A stretch of 64,000 bases of DNA from Lysinibacillus macroides (lineage in GTDB: Bacteria; Bacillota; Bacilli; Bacillales_A; Planococcaceae), in contig NZ_LGCI01000005.1 of the NCBI RefSeq assembly GCF_001281525.1, forward strand, positions 416,545-480,544, read 5' to 3'. Below the pieces are notes generated by a model that made no database searches, was not told where the DNA came from, and saw only the letters and a program-made list of their open reading frames with translations. Of this stretch, positions 9,568 to 18,569 are shown piece by piece. Both the position numbers and the translations under genes were made by a program. Position 1 is the stretch's first letter. Each line of letters begins with the position of its first letter.

Positions 9568-10248
9568 ATGGCAAACGAAGCAGTAAGTGGACCAGTAACG
9601 AATGATTTATACTATTCAAACTATAAACCACCAACAAAACAAACAGGGAATAGCGAGCTTGGCAAAGATGCCTTCCTTAAGCTATTAATTACCCAATTAC
9701 AACATCAGGACCCAACAAATCCAATGGATGACCGAGAATTTATTTCTCAAATGGCACAATTTTCTTCTTTAGAGCAAATGCAAAATATGACAAAGGCAAT
9801 GGAGTCATTGTTAGCATCACAGCAACAAACGCAAATGATGAGCTATACAAACTTTATTGGCAAGGAAATTAAATGGCATGAAATGAAAGTAGGCGAAAAT
9901 GAGGATGATGAGCCTGTAATCACTGAAGGTACAGGTGTAATTGAGTCACTAAAATTTGTAGATGGCAGTGTAGTTTTCCTATTGACAGATGGAAAAGAAA
10001 TCACACCTGGTAATATTTCAGGGATTTTAGGTAGCTCTGGAGCAACTTCAGGTGGTAATAATACTATACCAGAATCGCCCCTTGTACAGGCTAGTAAACT
10101 AATTGGTAAACATGTAACTTATATGGAAGATGAACAGGAGCTACAAGGTCGTGTTGTTTCTGTTTCCAATAAAGATGGGGTTATTTATTATTTATTAGAT
10201 AATGATAAAAAATTAACAGATAAAGATTTTACCGTGATTAGCGAATAA
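9568..10248 (+). CDS. flgD: Flagellar hook assembly (capping) protein FlgD
   Basis: Scaffold that caps the growing hook. 226 residues. The N-terminal signature is clear: LGKDAFLKLLITQLQHQDP followed by NPMDDREFISQMAQFSSLEQM. ATG 9568 is preferred to GTG 9562 because GAGGAGG then has a normal spacing of about 7 bases. The C-terminal part is less conserved but in the usual size range. Confidence 0.95.
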   Translation: MANEAVSGPVTNDLYYSNYKPPTKQTGNSELGKDAFLKLLITQLQHQDPTNPMDDREFISQMAQFSSLEQMQNMTKAMESLLASQQQTQMMSYTNFIGKEIKWHEMKVGENEDDEPVITEGTGVIESLKFVDGSVVFLLTDGKEITPGNISGILGSSGATSGGNNTIPESPLVQASKLIGKHVTYMEDEQELQGRVVSVSNKDGVIYYLLDNDKKLTDKDFTVISE

Positions 10249-10263
10249 AGGTGGGGAATGGTG

Positions 10264-10638
10264 ATGGATAAGTTTTCAATTCATCGTGTGCCCTTGCATC
10301 CATCTATTCGCACAACACAGCCTAATAATAAGCCAATTCAAACGCAGAAGACCTTTCTAGCGCATTTAGAGGAAGCAACCAAGCAAGAGTTGAAGGTCAG
10401 TAAACATGCGCATGAACGTATTATTCAACGTAATATTACTATTTCGGAGCAAGAATGGCAGGCTGTATCAGATAAGGTATTTGAAGCACACTCAAAAGGT
10501 GTCAAACAACCGTTAGTCTTGATGGATCAAGCTGCTTTAATTGTCAGCGCTAAAAATGCGACTGTCATTACAGCAATGGATCGCACGGAAGCAAAACAGC
10601 AGTTATTTACCAATATTGATGGCACGATTGTGCTTTAA
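10264..10638 (+). CDS. Flagellar operon protein of the TIGR02530 type
   Basis: 124 residues, no signal peptide or membrane segment. The sequence LKVSKHAHERIIQRNITISEQEW and the place between flgD and flgE match the small flagellar operon protein family I know as TIGR02530, of unknown biochemical role. ATG 10264 is preferred to ATG 10258 because AGGTGGGG would otherwise be too close. Probably a hook-assembly accessory factor; that is inference from position. Confidence 0.8.
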   Translation: MDKFSIHRVPLHPSIRTTQPNNKPIQTQKTFLAHLEEATKQELKVSKHAHERIIQRNITISEQEWQAVSDKVFEAHSKGVKQPLVLMDQAALIVSAKNATVITAMDRTEAKQQLFTNIDGTIVL

Positions 10639-10726
10639 GGGCTGGACCTTCTTAAGTAAGGAAGCCTTGGTGTTGCTGATTGAGAGAAGCACACACAGCT
10701 AGGAAATGAAGGGAGAACAACAAATT

Positions 10727-11695
10727 ATGATACGTGCTATGTATTCAGGTATTTCAGGTCTTAAAAATTTTCAAACGAAACTAGATGTTATTGGGAATAA
10801 TATCGCAAATGTTAATACAGTGGGCTTTAAAAAGGGTCGCGTAAACTTTAAAGATTTAATGTCTCAAACGCAAGCAGGTGCATCTGCTCCAACGGCTACA
10901 CGAGGAGGGGTGAACCCAAAACAAGTTGGTTTAGGGTCTCAATTAGCGGCGATTGATACTATCCATGGGGGTGGCTCTACACAAACTACAGGGCGCATCT
11001 TGGATTTAGCAATTGATGGGGACGGCTTCTTTATGGTAGGTGATGCTAACGGTGCTCCAGACCCTGATAGCGGCTTTATTGATGATGAAGGCTTCAATAA
11101 TATTTTGTTTACTCGAAATGGTATTTTTTATATGGATCCGAATGGCTATTTAGTCAATGGTGATGGTAAATATTTGGTTGGTGTAACGGCTGGTGACGAC
11201 ATTGTCATGGAAGCTACTGATGCTGGTATTGATCCCGATGCTGCACCAAATGTTTCCGGAGGTGCTGGAGAAAACCTATTTGATGATGATGGGGAATTAG
11301 ACCCTGCTGCTGGAGATGTAGGACCAATTCGTATTCCAACAAATGCGAAAGAAATTAACATAGGATCAAATGGTGTCATTGAGTATGTAGATATGAATGG
11401 TGAACGAAAGTGGGCAGGACAGCTTATTATGGCTAAATTCCCGAATGCTGGTGGTCTTTCTAAGACTGGTGGGAATTACTACCAACAATCAGCGAGTTCT
11501 GGTGTTGCTTATGGGCAAGTTGCCACTGTAGCAGGGATGGGGCAAGTAGTTCCTGGGGCTGTAGAAATGTCAAATGTTGACTTGTCAGAAGAGTTTACAG
11601 AGATGATTGTGGCACAGCGTGGTTTCCAAGCCAATACACGTATCATCACAACTTCTGATGAAATTTTACAAGAGCTAGTAAACTTAAAACGTTAA
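10727..11695 (+). CDS. flgE: Flagellar hook protein FlgE
   Basis: Hook subunit. 322 residues from ATG 10727, which gives the family N-terminus MIRAMYSGISGLKNFQTKLD. Rod/hook motif GNNIANVNTVGFKK near residue 25. The C-terminal domain reads EFTEMIVAQRGFQANTRII. Compared with the ~264-residue Bacillus subtilis protein (from memory) the middle domain is longer and strongly acidic, with Asp/Pro-rich stretches (DANGAPDPDSGFIDDEG and GIDPDAAPNVSGGAGENLFD). These insertions are probably surface-exposed in the hook. Confidence 0.95.
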   Translation: MIRAMYSGISGLKNFQTKLDVIGNNIANVNTVGFKKGRVNFKDLMSQTQAGASAPTATRGGVNPKQVGLGSQLAAIDTIHGGGSTQTTGRILDLAIDGDGFFMVGDANGAPDPDSGFIDDEGFNNILFTRNGIFYMDPNGYLVNGDGKYLVGVTAGDDIVMEATDAGIDPDAAPNVSGGAGENLFDDDGELDPAAGDVGPIRIPTNAKEINIGSNGVIEYVDMNGERKWAGQLIMAKFPNAGGLSKTGGNYYQQSASSGVAYGQVATVAGMGQVVPGAVEMSNVDLSEEFTEMIVAQRGFQANTRIITTSDEILQELVNLKR

Positions 11696-11750
11696 GAATC
11701 ATTAATTTTTAAATAATAATGGACGTTTCAACTAACATAATTTCATATGA

Positions 11751-11794
11751 GGGAGGGTCGGGCCGGCTCTCAAGCTAGACCCGGCCCTAATTCA
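11751..11794 (+). promoter_or_regulatory. Shine-Dalgarno separated from the swrD start by a GC-rich hairpin
   Basis: GGGAGG (11751-11756) is followed by GGGCCGG (11760-11766), a 14-base loop and CCGGCCC (11781-11787), an exact 7-bp GC stem, then 7 bases to ATG 11795. In linear distance the Shine-Dalgarno is 38 bases from the ATG; if the hairpin is looped out the effective spacing is about 10. It may bring the two together or control translation of swrD. Confidence 0.6.
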
Positions 11795-12016
11795 ATGATT
11801 GAACTAACACGTCTAAATGGCAAAGCATTTTCGTTAAATGCTTTATACATAGAAATAGTCGAATCTTTTCCAGATACGACAATTACACTAACAACTGGGA
11901 CAAAAATAATTGTTTTAGAGAGTGAAGATGAGGTGCGACAAAAGGTAACAGCCTTTTATCGAAATATCCAAGTACTATCAAACCCGCATCTACGAGGTGA
12001 AGAAGATGAAGAATAA
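11795..12016 (+). CDS. swrD: Swarming motility protein SwrD (FlbD family)
   Basis: 73 residues from ATG 11795, giving the family start MIELTRLNGKAFSLN followed by LTTGTKIIVLESEDEV. SwrD/FlbD family proteins lie between flgE and fliL and raise flagellar power in Bacillus subtilis. An in-frame ATG at 11747 would add a GC-rich, atypical leader (MREGRAGSQARPGPNS) and lies upstream of the only good Shine-Dalgarno, so I reject it. Overlaps fliL by 11 bases. Confidence 0.88.
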   Translation: MIELTRLNGKAFSLNALYIEIVESFPDTTITLTTGTKIIVLESEDEVRQKVTAFYRNIQVLSNPHLRGEEDEE

Positions 12017-12434
12017 TAAAATGTTAACGATGATTATTATTGTGCTAGTAGCAGTTATATTAATCGGAGTTGTTGTATTTGTCTTGTTAACACAGTTTAA
12101 TAAACCGACAGGCGTTGTGGAGCCTTCGATTGATGAAATTGTAGAAGCGACGATCGAGGTTCCTGAAATCACGACCAATCTTGCAGATAATCGGGTTGTG
12201 CGCATGTCATTAAAAATTCAAACGACAAATAAAGATGCTGCTGATGAATTAACAAAACGCATTTTCCAAGTGCAAAACATTGCAATTCAAGAGCTTTCCG
12301 AAATGGAGAAAAAGGATCTTGAAGGCAAACAAGGGAAACAAATTTTCCAAAGTTCATTAAAAACGAGAATAAATGAATTGATGCAAGAGGGAGAAGTTCA
12401 GGAAGTATATTTTACCTCCTTCATCACTCAATAA
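12006..12434 (+). CDS. fliL: Flagellar basal body-associated protein FliL
   Basis: Single-pass membrane protein that forms a ring around the stator. 142 residues. Transmembrane segment at about residues 6-28, then the periplasmic FliL domain (EITTNLADNRVVRMSLKIQT) and the end VQEVYFTSFITQ. ATG 12006 is chosen because GAGGTGA lies 5-6 bases upstream; it overlaps the end of swrD. Confidence 0.94.
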   Translation: MKNNKMLTMIIIVLVAVILIGVVVFVLLTQFNKPTGVVEPSIDEIVEATIEVPEITTNLADNRVVRMSLKIQTTNKDAADELTKRIFQVQNIAIQELSEMEKKDLEGKQGKQIFQSSLKTRINELMQEGEVQEVYFTSFITQ

Positions 12435-12465
12435 AACAGAAACTGCTTGAAATGGAGGTGGGCAA

Positions 12466-13461
12466 ATGGCAGGAGAGGTGTTATCTCAATCTGAGATAGA
12501 TGCGCTGCTTTCCGCAATATCAACTGGGGAAATGTCAGCAGATGACATAAAAAAGGAAGATGAGATACGCAAAGTTAAAGTATATGACTTTAAACGAGCA
12601 CTTCGCTTCTCAAAAGATCAAATCCGAAGTTTGACCCGAATACATGAAAATTTTGCACGACTATTAACAACCTTCTTCTCTGCACAGCTTAGAAGCTATG
12701 TGCAAATAACAGTTGCATCAGTAGACCAAATACCATTTGAGGAGTTTGTCCGTTCCATTCCAAATATGACACTCATAAATGTATTTGAAGTGCCGCCATT
12801 AGATGGTAACATATTGATGGAAATCAATCCGAACATTGCTTACTCAATGTTAGATCGTTTAATGGGGGGGAGTGGGGCGAGTCATAGTAATGTGGATAAT
12901 TTAACTGAAATTGAAACAAAAATCATGACAAACCTTTTCGAACGCTCATTCGACAATTTACGTGAGGCATGGGAAAATGTAGCGGAAATTGATCCGATAT
13001 TAGTGGAGCTTGAAGTAAATCCGCAATTTTTACAAATGATATCACCAAATGAAACGGTTGTTGTTATTTCATTGAATACGATAATAGGAGAAACAAGTGG
13101 GATGATTAATATTTGTATTCCACATGTTGTATTGGAGCCAATTGTTCCTAATCTCTCTGTTCGCTATTGGATGCAAACCAATACAAAAGAAATGTCTCCA
13201 GAGCAAACAAAAATGCTTGAAAAGCGTGTAAAACAAGCACAATTACCACTTTCCGTTGAATTAGGTGTGACTGATATCACCATTGAAGACTTTTTAACAA
13301 TGCAAGTCGGGGATGTTATACAATTAGAGCAAAAAATTGATAGCCCACTTATCCTTAAAGTTGGGACATTGCCAAAATTTACAGTTCAACCAGGAAAGCA
13401 AGGTAAAAAATTAGCAATCCAGATTATCGACCCTTTGAAAGGAGGAGACGAAGATGAGTGA
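12466..13461 (+). CDS. fliM: Flagellar motor switch protein FliM
   Basis: C-ring protein that binds phosphorylated CheY and transmits the switch to FliG. 331 residues. The N-terminal CheY-binding peptide LSQSEIDALLSAI is present. The middle domain has RIHENFARLLTTFFSAQLR and the GGSGASH region. A C-terminal SpoA domain follows (LSVELGVTDITIEDFLTMQVGDVI, here seen as two adjoining parts). GGAGGTGG precedes the ATG; 8-base overlap with fliY. Confidence 0.97.
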   Translation: MAGEVLSQSEIDALLSAISTGEMSADDIKKEDEIRKVKVYDFKRALRFSKDQIRSLTRIHENFARLLTTFFSAQLRSYVQITVASVDQIPFEEFVRSIPNMTLINVFEVPPLDGNILMEINPNIAYSMLDRLMGGSGASHSNVDNLTEIETKIMTNLFERSFDNLREAWENVAEIDPILVELEVNPQFLQMISPNETVVVISLNTIIGETSGMINICIPHVVLEPIVPNLSVRYWMQTNTKEMSPEQTKMLEKRVKQAQLPLSVELGVTDITIEDFLTMQVGDVIQLEQKIDSPLILKVGTLPKFTVQPGKQGKKLAIQIIDPLKGGDEDE

Positions 13462-14662
13462 TGAAATGCTCTCCCAAGAAGAAATTGAAGCATTATTAAG
13501 GGGCGAGACGTTGGAAGATAAAAACAGCGACACTGGAGCTTCTGCAAATGATGAGATAAGGGTTGAGGATTACCTTGACTCATTTGCACAAGATGCACTA
13601 GGTGAGGTAGGGAACATTTCCTTTGGTAGCTCTGCCACAGCTCTTTCGGCGTTACTAGGTCAAAAAGTGGATATTACTACCCCAAGTATTTCCATGATTA
13701 ATCGCAATAAATTAGAAGAGGAGTTTCCTCATCCATATGTAGCCGTGCAAGTAGAGTATACAATTGGTTTAACAGGTATGAATTTACTTGTTATCAAGCA
13801 ATCAGATGCAGCTATTATTGCTGATTTAATGTTGGGGGGCGATGGATTAAATCCAAAGCCTGATTTAGGTGAAATTCAATTAAGTGCTGTTCAAGAGGCT
13901 ATGAATCAAATGATGGGTTCAGCGGCCACATCAATGTCGACAGTATTTAATAAAAAAGTGGATATTTCTCCACCAACAATTGATTTGATGAATATTTCTA
14001 AAGATGAAGGTCGAGAAAATATTCCAGAAGACGATTTACTAGTAAAAGTATCATTTAGATTAAGAATTGGCAATTTAATTGATTCAAATCTTATGCAATT
14101 ATTGCCACTTAAATTTAGTCAAAACATTGTAAAATCATTGTTAGGAGAGACAAATGTAGAGGCTCCTGTAGCTGCAACAAGTGCACCTGAAATACCAGTT
14201 ACGCCACCGCCTGTACAACAACAAGCACCTGAACCACCACCACCTGCGCCGCCAGTTAGTCAGCAGCAGGCAGCCCCAATGCAACAACCGGTTTATCAGG
14301 AGCCACAGCAGTTTGCGCAACCACAGCGACCAGCCCAGCCTGTGAATGTACAACAAGCACAGTTTGCTAGCTTTGATACGAATGTAATCTCGCAATCTGA
14401 AGCTAGAAATTTAAATATGCTACTTGATATTCCATTGCAAGTTACTGTAGAGTTAGGACGTACGAAACGTTCTGTAAAAGAGATTTTAGAACTATCAAGT
14501 GGCTCGATTATTGAACTAGATAAATTAGCGGGGGAACCTGTCGATATTTTAGTCAATAGTCGTTTAATTGCTAAAGGGGAAGTTGTTGTTATTGATGAAA
14601 ACTTTGGTGTACGTATTACAGATGTTTTAAGTCAAGCAGAGCGTTTAAATAATTTAAGATAG
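13454..14662 (+). CDS. fliY: Flagellar motor switch phosphatase FliY
   Basis: C-ring protein that also dephosphorylates CheY-P. 402 residues. N-terminal CheY-binding peptide MLSQEEIEALLRGE. A CheC-like phosphatase domain carries two helices with the Glu/Asn motif (GEVGNISFGSSATALSALL and LSAVQEAMNQMMGSAA). A Pro/Gln-rich linker (about 235-305) leads to a C-terminal SpoA/FliN domain (about 323-395). This fused CheC-FliN arrangement is characteristic of Bacillota. Confidence 0.97.
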   Translation: MSDEMLSQEEIEALLRGETLEDKNSDTGASANDEIRVEDYLDSFAQDALGEVGNISFGSSATALSALLGQKVDITTPSISMINRNKLEEEFPHPYVAVQVEYTIGLTGMNLLVIKQSDAAIIADLMLGGDGLNPKPDLGEIQLSAVQEAMNQMMGSAATSMSTVFNKKVDISPPTIDLMNISKDEGRENIPEDDLLVKVSFRLRIGNLIDSNLMQLLPLKFSQNIVKSLLGETNVEAPVAATSAPEIPVTPPPVQQQAPEPPPPAPPVSQQQAAPMQQPVYQEPQQFAQPQRPAQPVNVQQAQFASFDTNVISQSEARNLNMLLDIPLQVTVELGRTKRSVKEILELSSGSIIELDKLAGEPVDILVNSRLIAKGEVVVIDENFGVRITDVLSQAERLNNLR

Positions 14663-14683
14663 TTTTAATTGGAGGAGTTAACC

Positions 14684-15046
14684 ATGTCTAAAAGAATTTT
14701 GATTGTAGATGACGCTGCATTTATGCGCATGATGATCAAGGATATTTTATCAAAAAATGGATTCGAAGTTGTTGGAGAGGCAGCTGATGGTTTACAGGCT
14801 GTTGAAAAGTACAATGAATTAAAGCCAGATTTAGTAACAATGGATATTACAATGCCCGAGATGGATGGTATTGCTGCTCTTAAAGCTATTAAAGGGTCTG
14901 ATCCAAGTGCTACCGTTATTATGTGTTCAGCAATGGGGCAACAGGCGATGGTGATTGATGCCATTCAAGCTGGGGCAAAAGATTTTATCGTCAAACCTTT
15001 CCAGGCAGATCGTGTAATTGAAGCGATTCAAAAAGCTTTAGGATGA
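14684..15046 (+). CDS. cheY: Chemotaxis response regulator CheY
   Basis: Single-domain receiver that carries the signal from CheA to FliM/FliY. 120 residues. Acidic pocket DD at 9-10, phosphoacceptor Asp54 in VTMDITMPEMDG, conserved Ser in MCSAMGQQ and Lys in DFIVKPFQ. ATG 14684 has GGAGGAG upstream and gives the normal start MSKRILIVDD. Confidence 0.97.
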   Translation: MSKRILIVDDAAFMRMMIKDILSKNGFEVVGEAADGLQAVEKYNELKPDLVTMDITMPEMDGIAALKAIKGSDPSATVIMCSAMGQQAMVIDAIQAGAKDFIVKPFQADRVIEAIQKALG

Positions 15047-15050
15047 TTGC

Positions 15051-15731
15051 ATGCAAATGTTAAAATCATTTCGTTTAACGATGATTTTTGCATTTCTTGT
15101 AGCTTTTCTGTTTTTGTACCCAACTACAACTTCTGTCTATGCAGCCCCTGATAAACATAGTGTCACAGATTGCATAAATAATCCAGAAGCTTGTAATGAA
15201 GATACTACTAGTCCAGCTGCTACACAGGAATCAGATGTATCAGCAGCTGGAGATATATCTGCATGGGAATACATAAAAATGGTTTTAGCGCTTATTTTTG
15301 TTGTTATGCTATTTTATGGGTTAATGAAGTTTTTAAATAAACGAAATTTAAGCTTCCAACGTAATCAAATGGTACAAAATTTAGGCGGTTTATCGTTAGG
15401 GGCGCAAAAGTCAGTTCAGCTTTTACAGGTCGGTAAAACATTGTATTTAGTAGGTGTTGGTGAAGACGTTCAGCTATTGCGTGAAATTACTGATCCAGAA
15501 GAAATAGAAGCCCTGTTAGCGCTATATAACGAAAAGCAAGAACTTGCAGCAACATCACCTTATATTGCAGAATTATTAGCTAAGTTTACAAAAAAAAATA
15601 AAAAGAGCATACAAAATGAGCAACAACAAGACTCATTTGGTCAACTATTTGAAAAAAAGATATCTGAAATTAAACAGGAGCGCAGTGAAGAGATCGAGCG
15701 ATGGAAGCAAAAGGAGAAGGATGATAAATGA
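15051..15731 (+). CDS. fliO: Flagellar biosynthesis protein FliO (FliZ of Bacillus)
   Basis: Assembly factor for the FliPQR export gate. 226 residues. A signal peptide (about 1-31, ending SVYA) precedes a short extracytoplasmic segment with two Cys. One transmembrane helix lies at about 74-94. The cytoplasmic FliO domain shows GLSLGAQKSVQLLQVGKTLYLVG, here seen as two adjoining parts. The charged tail overlaps the fliP start. Confidence 0.92.
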   Translation: MQMLKSFRLTMIFAFLVAFLFLYPTTTSVYAAPDKHSVTDCINNPEACNEDTTSPAATQESDVSAAGDISAWEYIKMVLALIFVVMLFYGLMKFLNKRNLSFQRNQMVQNLGGLSLGAQKSVQLLQVGKTLYLVGVGEDVQLLREITDPEEIEALLALYNEKQELAATSPYIAELLAKFTKKNKKSIQNEQQQDSFGQLFEKKISEIKQERSEEIERWKQKEKDDK

Positions 15732-16393
15732 ATGATTTAATCAATATTTTTTCCAGTAGCGATCCAACAAACGTCTCCACATCTGTTAAACTCTTACTAC
15801 TCTTAACGGTGTTATCACTAGCACCCAGTATATTAATTTTAATGACATCCTTTGCGCGGATTGTCATAGTACTATCCTTTGTGCGTACAGCATTGGCCAC
15901 ACAGCAAATGCCGCCTAATCAGGTGATTATTGGTTTAGCATTATTTTTAACGTTCTTTATTATGGCACCAACCTTTCAAGAGGTTAATAACGAGGCATTA
16001 CAGCCGTTATTTGCGGAGGAAATCGGGCTGGAAGAAGCCTATGATCGCGCGAGTGTGCCATTTAAAGAGTTTATGAGTAAGCATACAAGACAAAAAGATC
16101 TTGAGTTATTTTTATCGTATAATCAAGCAGAAAGACCAGCATCTGTGGAAGAAATTCCGCTGACAATGCTGGTGCCTGCATTTGCGCTAAGCGAAATTAA
16201 AACCGCATTTCAAATTGGGTTTATGATTTTTATACCATTTTTAGTGATCGATATGATTGTTGCGAGTACATTAATGTCAATGGGGATGATGATGCTACCG
16301 CCAGTTATGATTTCACTACCATTCAAGATTCTATTATTTGTACTTGTGGATGGATGGTATCTTGTGATGAAATCATTACTACAAAGTTTTTAG
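15728..16393 (+). CDS. fliP: Flagellar export gate protein FliP
   Basis: Core of the type III export gate. 221 residues, multi-pass membrane protein. Family signatures: MTSFARIVIVLSFVRTALATQQ with PPNQVIIGLALFLTFF, and the C-terminal MGMMMLPPVMISLPFKILLFV. Unlike proteobacterial FliP there is no obvious signal peptide. ATG overlaps the fliO stop (ATGA). Confidence 0.97.
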   Translation: MNDLINIFSSSDPTNVSTSVKLLLLLTVLSLAPSILILMTSFARIVIVLSFVRTALATQQMPPNQVIIGLALFLTFFIMAPTFQEVNNEALQPLFAEEIGLEEAYDRASVPFKEFMSKHTRQKDLELFLSYNQAERPASVEEIPLTMLVPAFALSEIKTAFQIGFMIFIPFLVIDMIVASTLMSMGMMMLPPVMISLPFKILLFVLVDGWYLVMKSLLQSF

Positions 16394-16406
16394 GGGATGA
16401 TACAGT

Positions 16407-16676
16407 ATGACAGGTGAATTGGTTATTTCCGTTGCAGAGCGTGCCATTATGATTATCCTTCTAACAAGCGGTCCGCTACTTTTAGTTGCTTTAATTAGTG
16501 GTTTGGCGGTAAGTATCTTTCAAGCAACAACTTCGATTCAAGAGCAAACGTTAGCATTCGTACCAAAAATTGTTGCTGTCTTAGTGGCTATTGTATTTTT
16601 TGGCCCATGGATGTTATCTCAAGTTACAAGTTATGCGAGAGACATTTTTGAGAACCTAACGCGTTATATAGGGTGA
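16407..16676 (+). CDS. fliQ: Flagellar export gate protein FliQ
   Basis: Small gate subunit. 89 residues with two transmembrane helices (about 14-38 and 50-74). The FliQ signature is GLAVSIFQATTSIQEQTLAFVPKI (read as two adjoining parts). Sits between fliP and fliR with tight spacing, as in all flagellar operons of this type. Confidence 0.97.
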   Translation: MTGELVISVAERAIMIILLTSGPLLLVALISGLAVSIFQATTSIQEQTLAFVPKIVAVLVAIVFFGPWMLSQVTSYARDIFENLTRYIG

Positions 16677-16680
16677 GTTT

Positions 16681-17454
16681 ATGGATGAATTAATTCCGCA
16701 TTTAACGGTTTTCTTATTAGTGCTTGTGCGTGTCTCCGCATTTTTTGTGACGGTTCCTTTTTTTTCGTATAGGACGATTCCAGCACAGGTTAAAATTACA
16801 CTCGCACTGGTTTTGGCTTGGATGATGTACTATACGTTAGATGTTGAGCCATTTGTATTTAATGATGAGTACATATTACTAGTGATGAAAGAAGCGCTTG
16901 TGGGACTATTACTTGGTCTTGTTGGCTATATCATCATGTCTGCCATTCAGATTGCGGGAAGCTTTATCGACTTTCAAATGGGTTTTGCCATTGCCAATAT
17001 TATTGATCCGCAAACAGGAGCTCAAAGCCCCTTAATTGGTCAATTTTTTTATATGCTTGCATTTCTTTTACTGTTAACCATTGATGGGCATCATATGATT
17101 CTCAATGGCATTTATTATAGCTACCAACTTTTACCCATGGATCAATTTCCGCAATTTGCAAAGGAAAGCTATATACAGTTTATTATCACAACATTTACAG
17201 CTGTTTTCGCTATCGCTTTCCAAATGGCTGCTCCTGTTGTCGCAACATTGTTTTTAGTTGATTTGGCTTTGGGAATTACTGCAAAAACAGTACCACAGTT
17301 AAATATTTTTGTGGTTGGTTTTCCGATTAAAATTGGTGTTAGTTTTTTAGTGATGTTTACAATGATAGCTGTTATGATACAAGTCATTCAAAAGCTAATT
17401 ACTATTATGATTTATGGTATGCGTGATTTAATGGCTGTTTTAGGTGGTGGATAG
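16681..17454 (+). CDS. fliR: Flagellar export gate protein FliR
   Basis: Export gate subunit. 257 residues, about six transmembrane segments. Family features: LVLVRVSAFFVTVPFFS near the N-terminus and the DFQMGFAIANIIDPQTGAQSP motif (here given in part as GFAIANIIDPQ). The ATG lies 4 bases after the fliQ stop. Followed at once by flhB. Confidence 0.96.
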   Translation: MDELIPHLTVFLLVLVRVSAFFVTVPFFSYRTIPAQVKITLALVLAWMMYYTLDVEPFVFNDEYILLVMKEALVGLLLGLVGYIIMSAIQIAGSFIDFQMGFAIANIIDPQTGAQSPLIGQFFYMLAFLLLLTIDGHHMILNGIYYSYQLLPMDQFPQFAKESYIQFIITTFTAVFAIAFQMAAPVVATLFLVDLALGITAKTVPQLNIFVVGFPIKIGVSFLVMFTMIAVMIQVIQKLITIMIYGMRDLMAVLGGG

Positions 17455-17455
17455 T

Positions 17456-18544
17456 ATGAAGCTACTACTCAATTTAGATATCCAGTTTTTTGCGGGGGAA
17501 AAAACCGAAAAGGCAACGCCAAAAAAGCGTCAGGATGCTCGAAAAAAAGGGCAAGTTGTTAAAAGTCAGGATATTACGAGTGCCATTGTGATGCTGATGG
17601 TGTTTATCTTTTTATTTTTCTTTGCAGGCTCTTTGCGTGATGATCTATTAGCTTTTTTTAGGCAAACCTTTATTCATAACATACGCATTGAAACACTAAC
17701 AATTGATAGTGTGATGCGTTTATTTTCAGAAACATTGGTACAAATGGCTTTTATTGTTGTTCCAATCATGGCGATAGCTGTTGTTGGAGCACTTGCAGGT
17801 AACTTTATGCAATTTGGCTTTCTCTTTACACTGGAGCCAATGAAATTCGATTTAAAAAAAATGGACCCTATTAAAGGGCTAAAAAAAATTTTTTCAGTTA
17901 AGGCCATTGTTGAGCTGTTAAAATCAGTATTAAAAATTGGCTTTATCGGTGGTGTCACAACCATTATTGTTTGGACAAACTTGCCAGAGGTTTTAGCACT
18001 TTCTTTTAAAAGCCCATGGATGACATTAATGACGGTAGGTAAGCTTGTGGGCATTATGGGGATAGCAGCTTCTTTAGTGTTACTATGTGTCTCCATTTTA
18101 GACTGGATGTACCAAAAACATGAATATGAAAAAAATCTTAAAATGTCTAAGCAAGATATTAAAGATGAATATAAAAATAGTGAGGGTGACCCACTGATTA
18201 AATCGAAAATTAAGCAACGTCAACGTGAAATGGCAATGCGTCGAATGATGTCAGAGGTGCCAAATGCAGATGTTGTTATTACCAACCCTACTCACTATGC
18301 GATTGCTCTTAAATACGATGAGGATAGTATGGATGCTCCTCGTGTTGTTGCAAAGGGTACTGACTTTATTGCTCAAAAAATTAAACTGATTGCAAAAGAG
18401 CATGACGTTATTATGGTTGAAAATAGACCATTAGCACGTGCCATGTACGATCAGGTAGAAATCGGCGATCAAGTACCAGAAGAATTTTTTAAAGCAGTAG
18501 CAGAGGTACTCGCTTATGTTTATCGCATGAAGCGAAAAATTTAA
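17456..18544 (+). CDS. flhB: Flagellar export switch protein FlhB
   Basis: Controls the switch of export substrates after hook completion. 362 residues. N-terminal GEKTEKATPKKRQDARKKG, four transmembrane segments, and the autocleavage site NPTH in VVITNPTHYAIALKYD. ATG 17456 is chosen: GGTGGTGG upstream and the protein starts MKLLLNLDIQFFAG like its relatives. Confidence 0.97.
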   Translation: MKLLLNLDIQFFAGEKTEKATPKKRQDARKKGQVVKSQDITSAIVMLMVFIFLFFFAGSLRDDLLAFFRQTFIHNIRIETLTIDSVMRLFSETLVQMAFIVVPIMAIAVVGALAGNFMQFGFLFTLEPMKFDLKKMDPIKGLKKIFSVKAIVELLKSVLKIGFIGGVTTIIVWTNLPEVLALSFKSPWMTLMTVGKLVGIMGIAASLVLLCVSILDWMYQKHEYEKNLKMSKQDIKDEYKNSEGDPLIKSKIKQRQREMAMRRMMSEVPNADVVITNPTHYAIALKYDEDSMDAPRVVAKGTDFIAQKIKLIAKEHDVIMVENRPLARAMYDQVEIGDQVPEEFFKAVAEVLAYVYRMKRKI

Positions 18545-18569
18545 AGCTTTTTAAGTAGGAGGGACACAA

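Noticed and set aside
11747-11794. Longer SwrD starting at ATG 11747
   Set aside because: The start would precede the Shine-Dalgarno, and the added residues are GC-rich, unlike the family N-terminus MIELTRLNGK.
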